A stretch of DNA of 36,132 nucleotides from Candidatus Saccharimonadota bacterium. Its GTDB lineage: Bacteria; Patescibacteriota; Saccharimonadia; Saccharimonadales; UBA4665. The translations under genes were made by a program, and so were the position numbers. Below the pieces are notes generated by a model. That model saw only the letters and a program-made list of their open reading frames with translations, was not told where the DNA came from and ran no database searches. The stretch lies in assembly GCA_028286405.1 (NCBI GenBank), contig JAQBRP010000020.1:1-36132 (forward strand), given 5' to 3'. Numbering within the stretch: the first letter of the stretch is position 1; each line of letters begins with the position of its first letter. Below, piece after piece: positions 17,115 to 26,415 of the stretch.

Positions 17115-17690
17115 ATGATTGCTACACTCGCAGGAACCGTCAGCGAAAAGTTTGAAGACTTAGTAGTGCTCGACGTGGCTGGCGTAGGCTATGGCCTACT
17201 GGTCACCCTCGATGACTACAGCAAGCTAGCCACTGGCCAGCCAGCCAAACTGTATGTGCACGAGCATATTCGCGAAGACTCTCACGACTTGTATGGTTTC
17301 GTAGCCCGCGATACGCAAAAATTATTCGAGCAACTGTTAAGCGTTAAAAATGTTGGCCCCAAGGTTGCTTTGGCGGTTTTGGGCATTGGCGCGTCGGCCA
17401 TCCTTCGCGGTGCCATTGCCGCTGGCGATGTAAAACTACTGCAAACTGCCAAAGGCGTTGGCAAGCGGGCCGCTGAGCAAATGGTGGTTGAACTGCGCGA
17501 TAAGGTCGGTTTAGTTGCGGGAGCGGACGCCGAGGGCCTAGTTACCCGCGGTGGCGTCAATACGGCCGACGAAGCGGTGCAGGGGCTTATGGCGCTTGGC
17601 TACAGTGACACCGACGCCCAGCGCGCCCTGCAAGATGTTGATCCATCGTTATCAACTGAAGAACGCATCAAGCTCGCCCTAAAAGCGTAG
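17115..17690 (+). CDS. ruvA: Holliday junction helicase subunit RuvA
   Basis: MIATLAGTVSEKFEDLVVLDVAGVGYGLLV..., LLSVKNVGPKVALAVL, AKGVGKRAAEQMVVELRDK. Confidence 0.96.
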   Translation: MIATLAGTVSEKFEDLVVLDVAGVGYGLLVTLDDYSKLATGQPAKLYVHEHIREDSHDLYGFVARDTQKLFEQLLSVKNVGPKVALAVLGIGASAILRGAIAAGDVKLLQTAKGVGKRAAEQMVVELRDKVGLVAGADAEGLVTRGGVNTADEAVQGLMALGYSDTDAQRALQDVDPSLSTEERIKLALKA

Positions 17691-17749
17691 TTTAAATCAC
17701 GACTTTGCAGCATAAGCAATTTTGATGCCGACAGGGTATAATAAGGCTA

Positions 17750-18781
17750 ATGATTGATCGTATTGTTGACGCCGCTCTGCCACCCGAAGAACCACAAGAA
17801 GTTGAGCTAGAAGTTACGCTTCGTCCGCAAGACTTTGCCAGTTACATTGGCCAAGAGCGCTTAAAGCAAAATCTAAAGTTAGCCATTACAGCTGCTCAAA
17901 AGCGCGGTGAGCCAATCGATCATGTGCTACTATATGGCCCTCCTGGGCTTGGCAAGACAACCATGGCCTCGGTTATCGCCCATGAAATGGGTGCCCAGAT
18001 TCGCATTACTTCTGGCCCGGCCATTGAACGAGCCGGAGATTTGGCTAGTTTACTGACCAACTTACAGGACGGCGACATATTATTCATCGATGAAATTCAC
18101 CGCCTGAACCGCAACGTCGAAGAAGTGCTGTACAGCGCCATGGAAGACTTCAAGCTCGACATTATGCTGGGCAAAGGTCCGAGCGCCCGCAGCTTGCGAC
18201 TCGATTTACCCAAGTTTACGATTATTGGTGCCACCACGCGCGCCGGTGCTTTAGCTGGACCGCTGCGCGACCGTTTTGGGCATATTCACCGTCTAGAGTT
18301 TTACACCCCAGACGAAGTGCAACAGATCATACTGCGGGCCGCCGGCATACTTGACGTCAAAATTGATGCCCCTGCCGCCCAGGCCCTGGCTACTCGCGCT
18401 CGCTTAACGCCGCGCATTGCTAACCGCCTACTTAAGCGCGTTCGTGATTACGCCGACGTCAACGGTGACGGTATTATTGATACGAGCATTAGCACCCAGG
18501 CATTACAACTACTTGAAATTGACGAACTGGGGCTCGACCCAGCCGATCGTTTACTACTGCTAGCGATTATTGATAACTATGGTGGTGGGCCGGTTGGCGT
18601 CGAAACACTCGCTGCACTAACGGCCGAAGAACGTCAAACCATCGAGGACTTTATTGAGCCGTATTTACTACAGATTGGCCTGCTGGAGCGCACGCCGCGG
18701 GGTCGCAAAGTGACCGCTAAAACCTATCGTCATTTAGGACGGACGCCAGCAGCTGATGCGCCACAGTCGGCCCTGCTATAA
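17750..18781 (+). CDS. ruvB: Holliday junction helicase RuvB
   Basis: [58 protein letters not shown]..., [26 protein letters not shown]. Confidence 0.98.
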   Translation: MIDRIVDAALPPEEPQEVELEVTLRPQDFASYIGQERLKQNLKLAITAAQKRGEPIDHVLLYGPPGLGKTTMASVIAHEMGAQIRITSGPAIERAGDLASLLTNLQDGDILFIDEIHRLNRNVEEVLYSAMEDFKLDIMLGKGPSARSLRLDLPKFTIIGATTRAGALAGPLRDRFGHIHRLEFYTPDEVQQIILRAAGILDVKIDAPAAQALATRARLTPRIANRLLKRVRDYADVNGDGIIDTSISTQALQLLEIDELGLDPADRLLLLAIIDNYGGGPVGVETLAALTAEERQTIEDFIEPYLLQIGLLERTPRGRKVTAKTYRHLGRTPAADAPQSALL

Positions 18782-18789
18782 TGAACCCC

Positions 18790-19392
18790 ATGGAACCAAA
18801 CCAAGCACCCGAGCAGCCAGTTATCCATAACCCCCTCAGCGCCATGCGCCAAGATGAGGTCATTATTTTTGAAGTAAAGCGCCACCCTATTGGGCTGGTA
18901 TTCATGTACTTGTCGTTTGGCTTTATGCTAGTGCTGATTGGCGTGATTGCCATCATGGCACCGGACTTGTTGAGCAACTATGACACCAAGCTGGTGCGCC
19001 AAATCTCCCTGATTACTTTTCTAGTGTCATTTGTGTTTGCTGCCATCTTTACCTTTATTGGGCAGATTGTGTACAACGGCAACCGCTGGATTTTAACCAA
19101 CGATAGCTTAACCCAGGTATCGCAGCGCAGTCTGTTTGACCGGCAAAATAGTCAATTAAGTCTGGCTAACTTGGAAGACGTTACGGCGCACCAAGACGGC
19201 ATTTTGGCGCACATGTTTAACTTTGGCGTGCTTAAGGCCGAAACAGCCGGTGAGCGCAGCAAGTTCTCGATGTTGTACTGTCCGAACCCCAACGCCTACG
19301 CCCAAAAAATCCTGATGGCCCGCGAGGAATTTGAACAGAGCGGTGGCCACATGGGCAATAGCAACTCCGGCGTAAACGCCAACACCCAGTAG
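18790..19392 (+). CDS. PH-domain-like (bPH2/YdbT-type) membrane protein
   Basis: Two TM helices followed by NRWILTNDSLTQVSQRSLFDRQNSQLSLANLEDVTAHQDGILAHMFNFGVLKAETAGE. Start placed at 18790 because ATG 18781 overlaps TATAAT. Confidence 0.7.
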   Translation: MEPNQAPEQPVIHNPLSAMRQDEVIIFEVKRHPIGLVFMYLSFGFMLVLIGVIAIMAPDLLSNYDTKLVRQISLITFLVSFVFAAIFTFIGQIVYNGNRWILTNDSLTQVSQRSLFDRQNSQLSLANLEDVTAHQDGILAHMFNFGVLKAETAGERSKFSMLYCPNPNAYAQKILMAREEFEQSGGHMGNSNSGVNANTQ

Positions 19393-19394
19393 CT

Positions 19395-19679
19395 TTACTG
19401 GAAGGGGTTGGTTCGAGCGTCGTTAAACAATGCTTTGACGCTCACGCTGTTATCTTGCAGTTGCTGTAATTGCTTTACGACGGTCGGGTCGATGTGCGGT
19501 GTGGTCTTGGCAGTGGCTGTGTCTGGTGCCGGCTCAACATTAACCGCCTTGCTGGTCTGTAGCGCCAAATAGCCGTACAGCGCCAGTACGAAGGCTACAA
19601 ACAGCACAATACGGTAGCGCTTGAGTAGTTCGAGTTTGGCCAGGAGTAGTGTCGGTAATTCTTTAATGTCTAATTTCAT
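19395..19679 (-). CDS. Small membrane protein at the end of the T4P cluster (PilP-like position)
   Basis: 94 aa, one TM helix, C-terminal NPFQ; follows pilO. Confidence 0.6.
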   Translation of the reverse strand: MKLDIKELPTLLLAKLELLKRYRIVLFVAFVLALYGYLALQTSKAVNVEPAPDTATAKTTPHIDPTVVKQLQQLQDNSVSVKALFNDARTNPFQ

Positions 19680-20293
19680 GATGGCTTTATATACGTACTA
19701 ATAATAAGCGTAAACACCAGGCGGTTGGCAGAATTGGCTTGTGGCTGAATGCTTAAACTGCTAACAGCAGCGGTGCGGCGATTGTTCTCGAGCCCGCGTA
19801 AAAAGGCGTCCAGCTGACTAAACGTTACCGTGTTATTGCCGTTGTTACCAATAGTAATTTGTAAATTGTACACACCAGGGATGTTCGTTACCGGGGTGAG
19901 CTGTGAAAGGTTCGGCTTGGCACTACCGGCTGCCGAGGGGGTACCTGAAGCGGTGGCACCCAGTGTGGAGCTGGGGAAGGTGATGCTGGTCAGCGAAATG
20001 TGGTTAGTGCTGGCAATGTTGGTAATTTCGCGAACAGCCTGGGCTTGGTCTTTGTCTTGCGGGACGATGGCTTTGGTAATTTTTTCGAGGTCGGCATAGC
20101 GCGCAATGTCACTTTTGGACTTAATAAGGCCTATCTGCTGGTCGGCAAGTTGTTGGGCTTGCGCTCGGTCGCTGGCTAGCTGCTGCGACTTAGTCTTAAG
20201 CATGCCGCTGACGCCATAGGTCGCCCCAACCAGTCCGACGAGTAAGGCGGCCAGCGTAACCAGGAGCAGTATGTTTAAGCGTTTGGCGGTCAT
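19676..20293 (-). CDS. pilO: Type IV pilus assembly protein PilO-like
   Basis: N-terminal TM, coiled-coil, ferredoxin-like C-terminus; located after pilM and pilN; 4-nt overlap. Confidence 0.7.
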   Translation of the reverse strand: MTAKRLNILLLVTLAALLVGLVGATYGVSGMLKTKSQQLASDRAQAQQLADQQIGLIKSKSDIARYADLEKITKAIVPQDKDQAQAVREITNIASTNHISLTSITFPSSTLGATASGTPSAAGSAKPNLSQLTPVTNIPGVYNLQITIGNNGNNTVTFSQLDAFLRGLENNRRTAAVSSLSIQPQANSANRLVFTLIISTYIKPS

Positions 20294-20895
20294 GACTTAA
20301 CCTGCTTCTGATTAATGAACAAGAACGGATTGTTCTGTCCAAACTGGGCACGAAGGGTAATTTTACAGGGGTAATTCGGGTTGGTCGCGCCAGCGGCGTC
20401 ACAAGTAATATTTTGGATGTCGGCTTTAGCAAAAATCTGATTGGTCGGATCGGCCAGGTTTACCTGTACCTGGGTGGCCACCGTGTAATTGGTGGCGTCA
20501 GCCGTTACATCGAGGGCGCTGCCGCCCGACACTTGGGCGATGTTTAGGCCTGTCAGATTAGCGCCATCGGGCAGGGCGGTGGCCATTTGCTTGAGTAGCT
20601 TAGAAAATAGTATTTCTTGGCTGAGTACCTTTTCGGCCAACTTAATACTATTACTAATGTCAGTGACCTTCTTGTTGGTCTGCTCGAGGTTGGCTTGTTG
20701 TAGCTCCTGTTGGGTGCTGGCAATTTGCTGTTCGGAAGTCAGCGTCGATTGGCGCAGCGTTAGCCAACCGTAGCAGCCAATCAAGCCAACACCAACCAGG
20801 CCGATCATTGCGGCAATAATCCAGTTAAGTAGGCTGACATTGTGCTGGGCGTAGCGATAGGACTGTTTGGTGGCTGGCGGTAGCAAGTTGATCAT
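20290..20895 (-). CDS. pilN: Type IV pilus assembly protein PilN-like
   Basis: MINLLPPATKQSYRYAQ... is a typical PilN start; single TM; between pilM and pilO. Confidence 0.85.
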   Translation of the reverse strand: MINLLPPATKQSYRYAQHNVSLLNWIIAAMIGLVGVGLIGCYGWLTLRQSTLTSEQQIASTQQELQQANLEQTNKKVTDISNSIKLAEKVLSQEILFSKLLKQMATALPDGANLTGLNIAQVSGGSALDVTADATNYTVATQVQVNLADPTNQIFAKADIQNITCDAAGATNPNYPCKITLRAQFGQNNPFLFINQKQVKS

Positions 20896-21971
20896 TTGAA
20901 CACTCCGGTTGGCGGGGCGAGACCTAGCCCAATAACGCCAGCGAACATAGGGCGGTCGTGAAGGCCGGGTGGCTGTAAGCCGTTTAGTTCAATGCTTTGC
21001 CAAGGGTCGAGGGAGCGCACGGCCAGGCGCAAATTACTGGTGAAGTAATCACTCAAACCTGGCACGTTAGCGCCGCCACCCAGCATAACAACTTGCTGAA
21101 TTGGCCGCTCAGAACCGTAGTGTTCGTCATGGTAGCGGACCAGGCGCTTAATTTCTTTAGTAATTTTTTGCAAAATTGGGTCTAAGGCTGCCTGAATTTC
21201 CGCTTGCCTGCGGCTGCGGCCCAAGCCGTATTTGGTTTTAATGATGTTGGCTTCGGCGCTGCTGACTTTGAGTCCCTTTTCGATGGCTTCATTAAATAAC
21301 TGACCACCACTATCGACGGTGCCGGTCGTGACCACGCCGCGGTCGTAAATGCTGATGTCGGCACTCAGCGATCCAAAATCGATGATCACACTGGCCACAT
21401 CGCTTTGATGATCGCGCGAAAATAGTCGTCCAATGGCGTTCATGGTCGACTCAATAAGCACGACTTCGATACCCATAATGGCACCCAGGTCGACGTAGGA
21501 GTCAACAATGGTACGGGGTACGGCCACGGCTAAAATTTCGGTGCCGGTTTTGGACTGTGACAGCACGGTGTAGTCCAGGTACAAATCGTCGAGCGAGAGT
21601 GGTATATATTGCTCGGCTTCCAGGCGGACGGCGTCGGCCAGTTCGTGCGGTTTTAGGGCCGGCAGTTGAATGGAACGGGCAAAGGTTCGGTACGACGGAA
21701 TGGTGAGCGCGGCACGACGACTGGTTATGCTGCCCACCAAGCCTTTGCCAAACAAGGTCTGGGCGGCCTCTGCAATAAGCTCGGGCTTAACTACAACGCC
21801 GTCTTGAATGGCAGCCGGGTCGAAACCGGCCGTACCGTAGCCGACAAGTGTGGGTTTGACTGCACTGTCATCCAGGCTTAACTGGACGGCTTTAAGCGAC
21901 CCTTTGCCAATATCGAGTCCGAATAGTGGCTTTGGCCGAAAGAAATATGGAGTTGTGTGTATGTTGCCCAT
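20892..21971 (-). CDS. pilM: Type IV pilus assembly ATPase-fold protein PilM
   Basis: LFGLDIGKGSLKAVQLS..., ADAVRLEAEQYIPLSLDDLYLDYTVL, VIIDFGSLSADISIYDRGVV, VVMLGGGANVPGLSDYF. Confidence 0.93.
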   Translation of the reverse strand: MGNIHTTPYFFRPKPLFGLDIGKGSLKAVQLSLDDSAVKPTLVGYGTAGFDPAAIQDGVVVKPELIAEAAQTLFGKGLVGSITSRRAALTIPSYRTFARSIQLPALKPHELADAVRLEAEQYIPLSLDDLYLDYTVLSQSKTGTEILAVAVPRTIVDSYVDLGAIMGIEVVLIESTMNAIGRLFSRDHQSDVASVIIDFGSLSADISIYDRGVVTTGTVDSGGQLFNEAIEKGLKVSSAEANIIKTKYGLGRSRRQAEIQAALDPILQKITKEIKRLVRYHDEHYGSERPIQQVVMLGGGANVPGLSDYFTSNLRLAVRSLDPWQSIELNGLQPPGLHDRPMFAGVIGLGLAPPTGVFK

Positions 21972-22010
21972 CTAAGCATTAGCCTTTTGACCAGTATATC
22001 ATTTTCACCC

Positions 22011-23408
22011 CTATTGTCCGGGGTATTTAATCTGATAACTGCTAATCGTCCAAGTACTGACGCCCGATGAAAGCACGGTGCCAAAGGTAAGCGTGCCGGC
22101 ACCACTCAGGTCAACGGTTTGGCCGACTGCCGATCCAACATTGCCGCTACCGGCAATTGTAGCCTTGCCCCAGTAAGCATTGAACACCACGCCCGGCACG
22201 CTGACTGCGCCACCGACATTGATGGTCTCGTAAGTCGAAGTTGTTTTGAGGGCCGTGCCGGTAATGTCGGCGCAGGTAGCGCCGCAAGCGGCATTGCTGG
22301 CAAAACTGATAAATTCGGCACCGGTTCCGGCGGAGTTAGCCGTGATGGCAGCCGACCCACCGACAGTGATTTTACCGTCAGCCACAATAACTGGTCGACT
22401 GGCTCCGGCGCTATTATCGACTTTAATGTGAGCGGCACCACCAATCGTTAGGGTGCCAGTGATGTACACGTTACCTTTAATGGTCAGGTTGCAGCTTCCA
22501 CCAATAGTTACATTGCCGGTTAGCTTGAGATTGGCTGGCCAGGTACGGTCGAATGGCCAAGAGTTACAAACATAGGTGTTATCGCTACCCGAACCGGTGG
22601 TGGTCATGGAAGCAATGTGGGAGGCGCGGCTGTAGGTGGGTGTGGGAACATCGGGAGCGGCGCAGCCAACAATCAACCCCTGGCCACCGCTGCCGGTCTG
22701 GATGTTATTGTTTGGACCCTTACTGGTTTGGCCAGTAGCACAGACGCTGCCGTAAATGTTGGTACTCCGGTCCAGGCTGATGGGCTCGGTGCTGGTGCAG
22801 AGAGCTGGGTAGCTGGCTCCTGGGCTGGCACCGGCGGGGCAAGCCTTGTTGGCCACGTCGACTTGTAGCGGCTTAGCAGCCGTACCAATTTTGGCCGTGC
22901 CGGTGAGGCTAATCGTTCCGCCAACGAATACCGATGAGTTGGTGATGTTAGCACTGCCGCTCAGTATGAGGCCACCCGGCCCCGTCATAACTGAATAGCC
23001 CTGCGAGGTGGTACCAACGACGGTGACCTGTACGGTGCGCGAGCTGACCAGCGAAGTGTGGTTACTGTACCTGTAGATTTTACCGGTCGAGGTAATGACC
23101 TTGGCATTACTATTACCGGAAGCGGCGGTGACGGCAGTAGTGTAGGTGCCAAATCCCTGGGCGGTAGTGTTGAAGAAGGTCTGGCTGGACGCATAGCCGG
23201 TAAAGCTACTACTAGTGTTGAGCTGCTGGATGGACTGCTCAATACCGGCCTCGGCGGTGTACATGGCGTTGCTATTGGTGGCGGTGTTGCTGGTCACCAG
23301 GTACTGGCTGGTGGTTTGGCTAATCAATGCCAGCCCAATCAGCATCAGAGCGCTGACCATTACCAGCACCAGCACGAGTACCAAGCCCTGTTCTTTTTGC
23401 TTAATCAT
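22011..23408 (-). CDS. Large PilX-like pilus-associated protein with repetitive Gly/Ser/Thr beta-rich region
   Basis: N-terminus KEQGLVLVLVLVMVSALMLIGLALISQTTSQYLVTSNTATNSNAMYTAEAGIEQS; repeated GG-SANITN / LTGTAKIG / LTGNVTIGGS / TGTLTIGGAAHI / ITVGGSAAI units. Confidence 0.7.
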   Translation of the reverse strand: MIKQKEQGLVLVLVLVMVSALMLIGLALISQTTSQYLVTSNTATNSNAMYTAEAGIEQSIQQLNTSSSFTGYASSQTFFNTTAQGFGTYTTAVTAASGNSNAKVITSTGKIYRYSNHTSLVSSRTVQVTVVGTTSQGYSVMTGPGGLILSGSANITNSSVFVGGTISLTGTAKIGTAAKPLQVDVANKACPAGASPGASYPALCTSTEPISLDRSTNIYGSVCATGQTSKGPNNNIQTGSGGQGLIVGCAAPDVPTPTYSRASHIASMTTTGSGSDNTYVCNSWPFDRTWPANLKLTGNVTIGGSCNLTIKGNVYITGTLTIGGAAHIKVDNSAGASRPVIVADGKITVGGSAAITANSAGTGAEFISFASNAACGATCADITGTALKTTSTYETINVGGAVSVPGVVFNAYWGKATIAGSGNVGSAVGQTVDLSGAGTLTFGTVLSSGVSTWTISSYQIKYPGQ

Positions 23409-24069
23409 TACGGAATACCATCCTGGTGGTGTAGCTGGCGCTTTGAGTTTGCTTATACTGCGTGCGGGCCGATGTTAGGCTGATTTCAACCGAGCGGGCA
23501 CTCGTAGGGGCTACGGCGTGATTGCTACCGTCCAGGTAGCTAACCTGGAAGGCGCTGACATTGTGCAGTAATTCCTTGTCGCCTGGGCAAGCGGAAGTTA
23601 CCTTAGAGGCTGGGCAGGTGGTCTGGGCACCGTTCCCGGCCACGCTGGCCGCTAGAATGCGCTTGTACAGCGTGCCGCCCGACACAAAGTAGACGATGTT
23701 GTTCTTGGTGGTGACGTAATTTGCCGGGTCAGAAAATATGATGACGTGCCCGCTAGTAGTAGCAGCGGTTGCCAGAACCAGCGTTGAGGCGTTAGATGTC
23801 CAGCCGAACTGATTGCCGCTACCGCCGGGACTGTTGTCGTCGGTGTTGCGGTTGTTGAGGTCGGCATTGGCGCTGAGGCGAACATCGGTGGCTACAATGT
23901 CGAGGGTTTGCTGTACTTCGCGGAGGATAGTCGCTCGGGCGGTCTCGAGAGTGCTGGTTTGAATGCTGCGCATCATGAAGTTAGTTATAACAATAAGTAC
24001 CAACGTGGTGACCGAAACGGCAACCAGTACTTCGACCATGGTAAAACCGGCCTGGCCGCGGGATTTCAT
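23401..24069 (-). CDS. Prepilin-type protein (PilW-like minor pilin)
   Basis: MKSRGQAGFTMVEVLVAVSVTTLVLIVITNFMMRSI, class III signal peptide. Confidence 0.85.
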   Translation of the reverse strand: MKSRGQAGFTMVEVLVAVSVTTLVLIVITNFMMRSIQTSTLETARATILREVQQTLDIVATDVRLSANADLNNRNTDDNSPGGSGNQFGWTSNASTLVLATAATTSGHVIIFSDPANYVTTKNNIVYFVSGGTLYKRILAASVAGNGAQTTCPASKVTSACPGDKELLHNVSAFQVSYLDGSNHAVAPTSARSVEISLTSARTQYKQTQSASYTTRMVFRND

Positions 24070-24452
24070 TGGGTAATACCTATTTCGCCAATCAGCGAGC
24101 TAAGGGTTAGGGTGCGGGTTTTGCCTTGGGCTTTGTAAGTCACGGTAGCGTCAACCCGGCGAATACCGTCAGTCGGTGCACTGACCACGACGGTGCCATT
24201 GCGGTTTGGTAAGGTGGTTGGCAGATCCGCCGTGAAATTGATTGTTTGGCCAGCCGTGAGGGTGGCATAGCTGTCGTTGCGCAGCGACTCGATTTCGCGG
24301 GCGGCCGCTCGATTGGCGGTGTCGTAATACGACGATTGCAACTGAATGTTACGGATGCTAATAAAGACGCTGCTCAGTGAAGCCGTAGCGATGCCCAGCA
24401 ACAGAATCGTTACTAAAATCTCAACCAGCGTGAACCCACCGTCTTTTTCCAT
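24066..24452 (-). CDS. Prepilin-type protein (PilV-like minor pilin)
   Basis: MEKDGGFTLVEILVTILLLGIATASLSSVFISI. Confidence 0.87.
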   Translation of the reverse strand: MEKDGGFTLVEILVTILLLGIATASLSSVFISIRNIQLQSSYYDTANRAAAREIESLRNDSYATLTAGQTINFTADLPTTLPNRNGTVVVSAPTDGIRRVDATVTYKAQGKTRTLTLSSLIGEIGITQ

Positions 24453-24475
24453 AGTTATTATGCTTATTATAGTAC

Positions 24476-24502
24476 AAAAGCTCCGGAGTTACCGGAGCTT
24501 TT
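24476..24502 (-). terminator. Bidirectional-looking terminator between pilA and the minor pilin genes
   Basis: AAAAGCTCCGG-AGTTA-CCGGAGCTTTT, perfect 11-bp arms with A/T flanks. Confidence 0.88.
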
Positions 24503-24523
24503 ATGTTTACTAAGGCTGGCTGC

Positions 24524-24997
24524 TCAGTCGAGAGCGGTCTTGCTGTAAACAGTCTTGCTGCTTTCCAGGTAAGCCGTCAGGGTGTAAGTACTACAGTCGG
24601 TTGCGCCAGCTGCACACTCGGTACCGCCCGAAGTTTTGGCTTCGTAGCCGTAAACCTTCTGGTTGGTAGAAGATGCAGCATCGTTATCAAGCGTTGCTGT
24701 GCTGCTTGATGGATCGGTCATGGCACCGGCATCAAGGCTCTTCATGTTAGTGGTACGCCAGCTTGAGCTGTTAATGTCAGCTACAGCTGGGTAGTAGTTG
24801 TTGTTGGCGAAGAATGCTTCGACTTGAGTTTGCAAAGCCGCTAGATCAGCTTGGCGTTGCGAATCACGACCCTTGGCTTGAATACCACCGTAGGTTGTGA
24901 CAACCAAAGCCGCCAAAATACCAATGACTACAATGACGATCAACAGTTCAACGATTGTAAAACCACGTTGGTCGCGTTTATTTTTAAGTGAGAACAT
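24524..24997 (-). CDS. pilA: Type IV major pilin-like protein
   Basis: KRDQRGFTIVELLIVIVVIGILAALVVTTYGGIQAKGRDSQRQADLAALQTQVEAFFANNNYYP; strong RBS AAGGAGGGTGG upstream. Confidence 0.93.
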   Translation of the reverse strand: MFSLKNKRDQRGFTIVELLIVIVVIGILAALVVTTYGGIQAKGRDSQRQADLAALQTQVEAFFANNNYYPAVADINSSSWRTTNMKSLDAGAMTDPSSSTATLDNDAASSTNQKVYGYEAKTSGGTECAAGATDCSTYTLTAYLESSKTVYSKTALD

Positions 24998-25125
24998 AAG
25001 GGCCCACCCTCCTTAATTAATTACTATTATTGTTAATGATTGTTTGGCCGTTCATACAAAAGGACAAACTATCTGTTACTGATTATAACCATAAGCGGTC
25101 CGTCGTCAACAGCATTGTGGACAAC

Positions 25126-26412
25126 TTAGTTGGTTGGGCCGACAGCTTTGGACAAGTTGGCGATTGGTCCCATAACCGAAGCGGCAATCAAGCCGACTGC
25201 CGAACCCAGCACAATAATCATTAATGGCTCAATAACAGCTGCTAACCCGTCAATCAAAACTGCTACCTCTTCTTCGTAAAAGTCGGCAATTTTAACCAGT
25301 ACGGTATCGATTTGACCAGTTTCCTCACCGACTAGCAGCATCTGTGCCACAATCGGTGGAAAGTGGGGGCTTTGGCCAATTGGCTCACTGAGCGGCTTGC
25401 CGGCTTTGACCTGTTCGGCGGCGTCGGCCAGCTCGGCTTCAATAACTTTGTTACCGATAGCGCCACCGGTTACCGCCAGCGCTTCCAGGACGCTGACGCC
25501 GCTACCCATGAGTGAGGCGAAGGTGCGCGAAAAGCGAGCAATGGCAATTTTAAGAATGACAGTCTTAATAATAGGCGTCCGCAGTAGCAGGGCATGGAAC
25601 TTGTATTTGCCCTTGGGCGTTTGTACGTAGCGGTAGACGTAGTAACCAATGACGCTGGCGATCAGGGCCAAGAATATAAGATTGGGCGCTTTGTTGAGTA
25701 ACGGAATGGCGGCCAGACCGGGGATATGTCGAATAATACTGGAACTCACGCAAAAACTGCTGGCATCAAGTAAGACCTGCGTGTAGACCGGCAGCTTGGC
25801 GTTGGGTCCACCCAGACTGATCAGAATTGCTGCCAGCTTTGGCACGATGAAAAGCATGATGCCAAAGAACGCTAATACCGTGACTGTCAAAATAACAATC
25901 GGGTACATCATGGCACTTTTTATTTTTTTACGGATTGAGGCATCGAGTTCAACCTGCAGGGCTAGGCGCTTTAAAATATCGTCTAAAATACCGCCAGCCT
26001 CACCAGCTCGCACCATGTTCACATACACTTCACTGAAGATCCGGGGGTATTTGGCAAAGGCGTCGGCCAGCGGATGCCCGGCTTGCACATCCTTGGTAAT
26101 GTTGCGCAGGGCCTCGCGTAAGTATGGGCTTTCGCTGTCGTTTTGCAGCGCGGTCAAAGACCTTACAATGGGCACGCCTGCACTGATCATGGTGGAGAGT
26201 TGTCGGGTAAAAATGACTAGATCCTGCAACTTAACCCGTTTACTATTGCCGAAAAAACTGTGCCGAGTGCTACGACCCTTGCTGACGGCAACCGCTAGCG
26301 GTCGCAAATGCTGCTTGCGCAGCGAGGCAATCAACTCATCGCGGCTAGCGGCTTGGGCGCTGCCGGTAACAATTCGGCCATCGTTTGTAACTGCTTTATA
26401 AGCTAACTGCAT
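25126..26412 (-). CDS. pilC: Type II secretion/type IV pilus inner membrane platform protein PilC
   Basis: LQDLVIFTRQLSTMISAGVPIVRSLTAL, GHPLADAFAKYPRIFSEVYVNMVRAGEAGGILDDILKRLA, GSGVSVLEALAVTGGAIGN, VGEETGQIDTVLVKIADFYEEEV. Confidence 0.96.
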   Translation of the reverse strand: MQLAYKAVTNDGRIVTGSAQAASRDELIASLRKQHLRPLAVAVSKGRSTRHSFFGNSKRVKLQDLVIFTRQLSTMISAGVPIVRSLTALQNDSESPYLREALRNITKDVQAGHPLADAFAKYPRIFSEVYVNMVRAGEAGGILDDILKRLALQVELDASIRKKIKSAMMYPIVILTVTVLAFFGIMLFIVPKLAAILISLGGPNAKLPVYTQVLLDASSFCVSSSIIRHIPGLAAIPLLNKAPNLIFLALIASVIGYYVYRYVQTPKGKYKFHALLLRTPIIKTVILKIAIARFSRTFASLMGSGVSVLEALAVTGGAIGNKVIEAELADAAEQVKAGKPLSEPIGQSPHFPPIVAQMLLVGEETGQIDTVLVKIADFYEEEVAVLIDGLAAVIEPLMIIVLGSAVGLIAASVMGPIANLSKAVGPTN

Positions 26413-26415
26413 AGT

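Noticed and set aside
22119-23483. Plus-strand Gly/Ser/Ala-rich ORFs opposite the PilX-like gene
   Set aside because: They reflect the repetitive composition of the minus-strand gene; direction and context favour the T4P operon.
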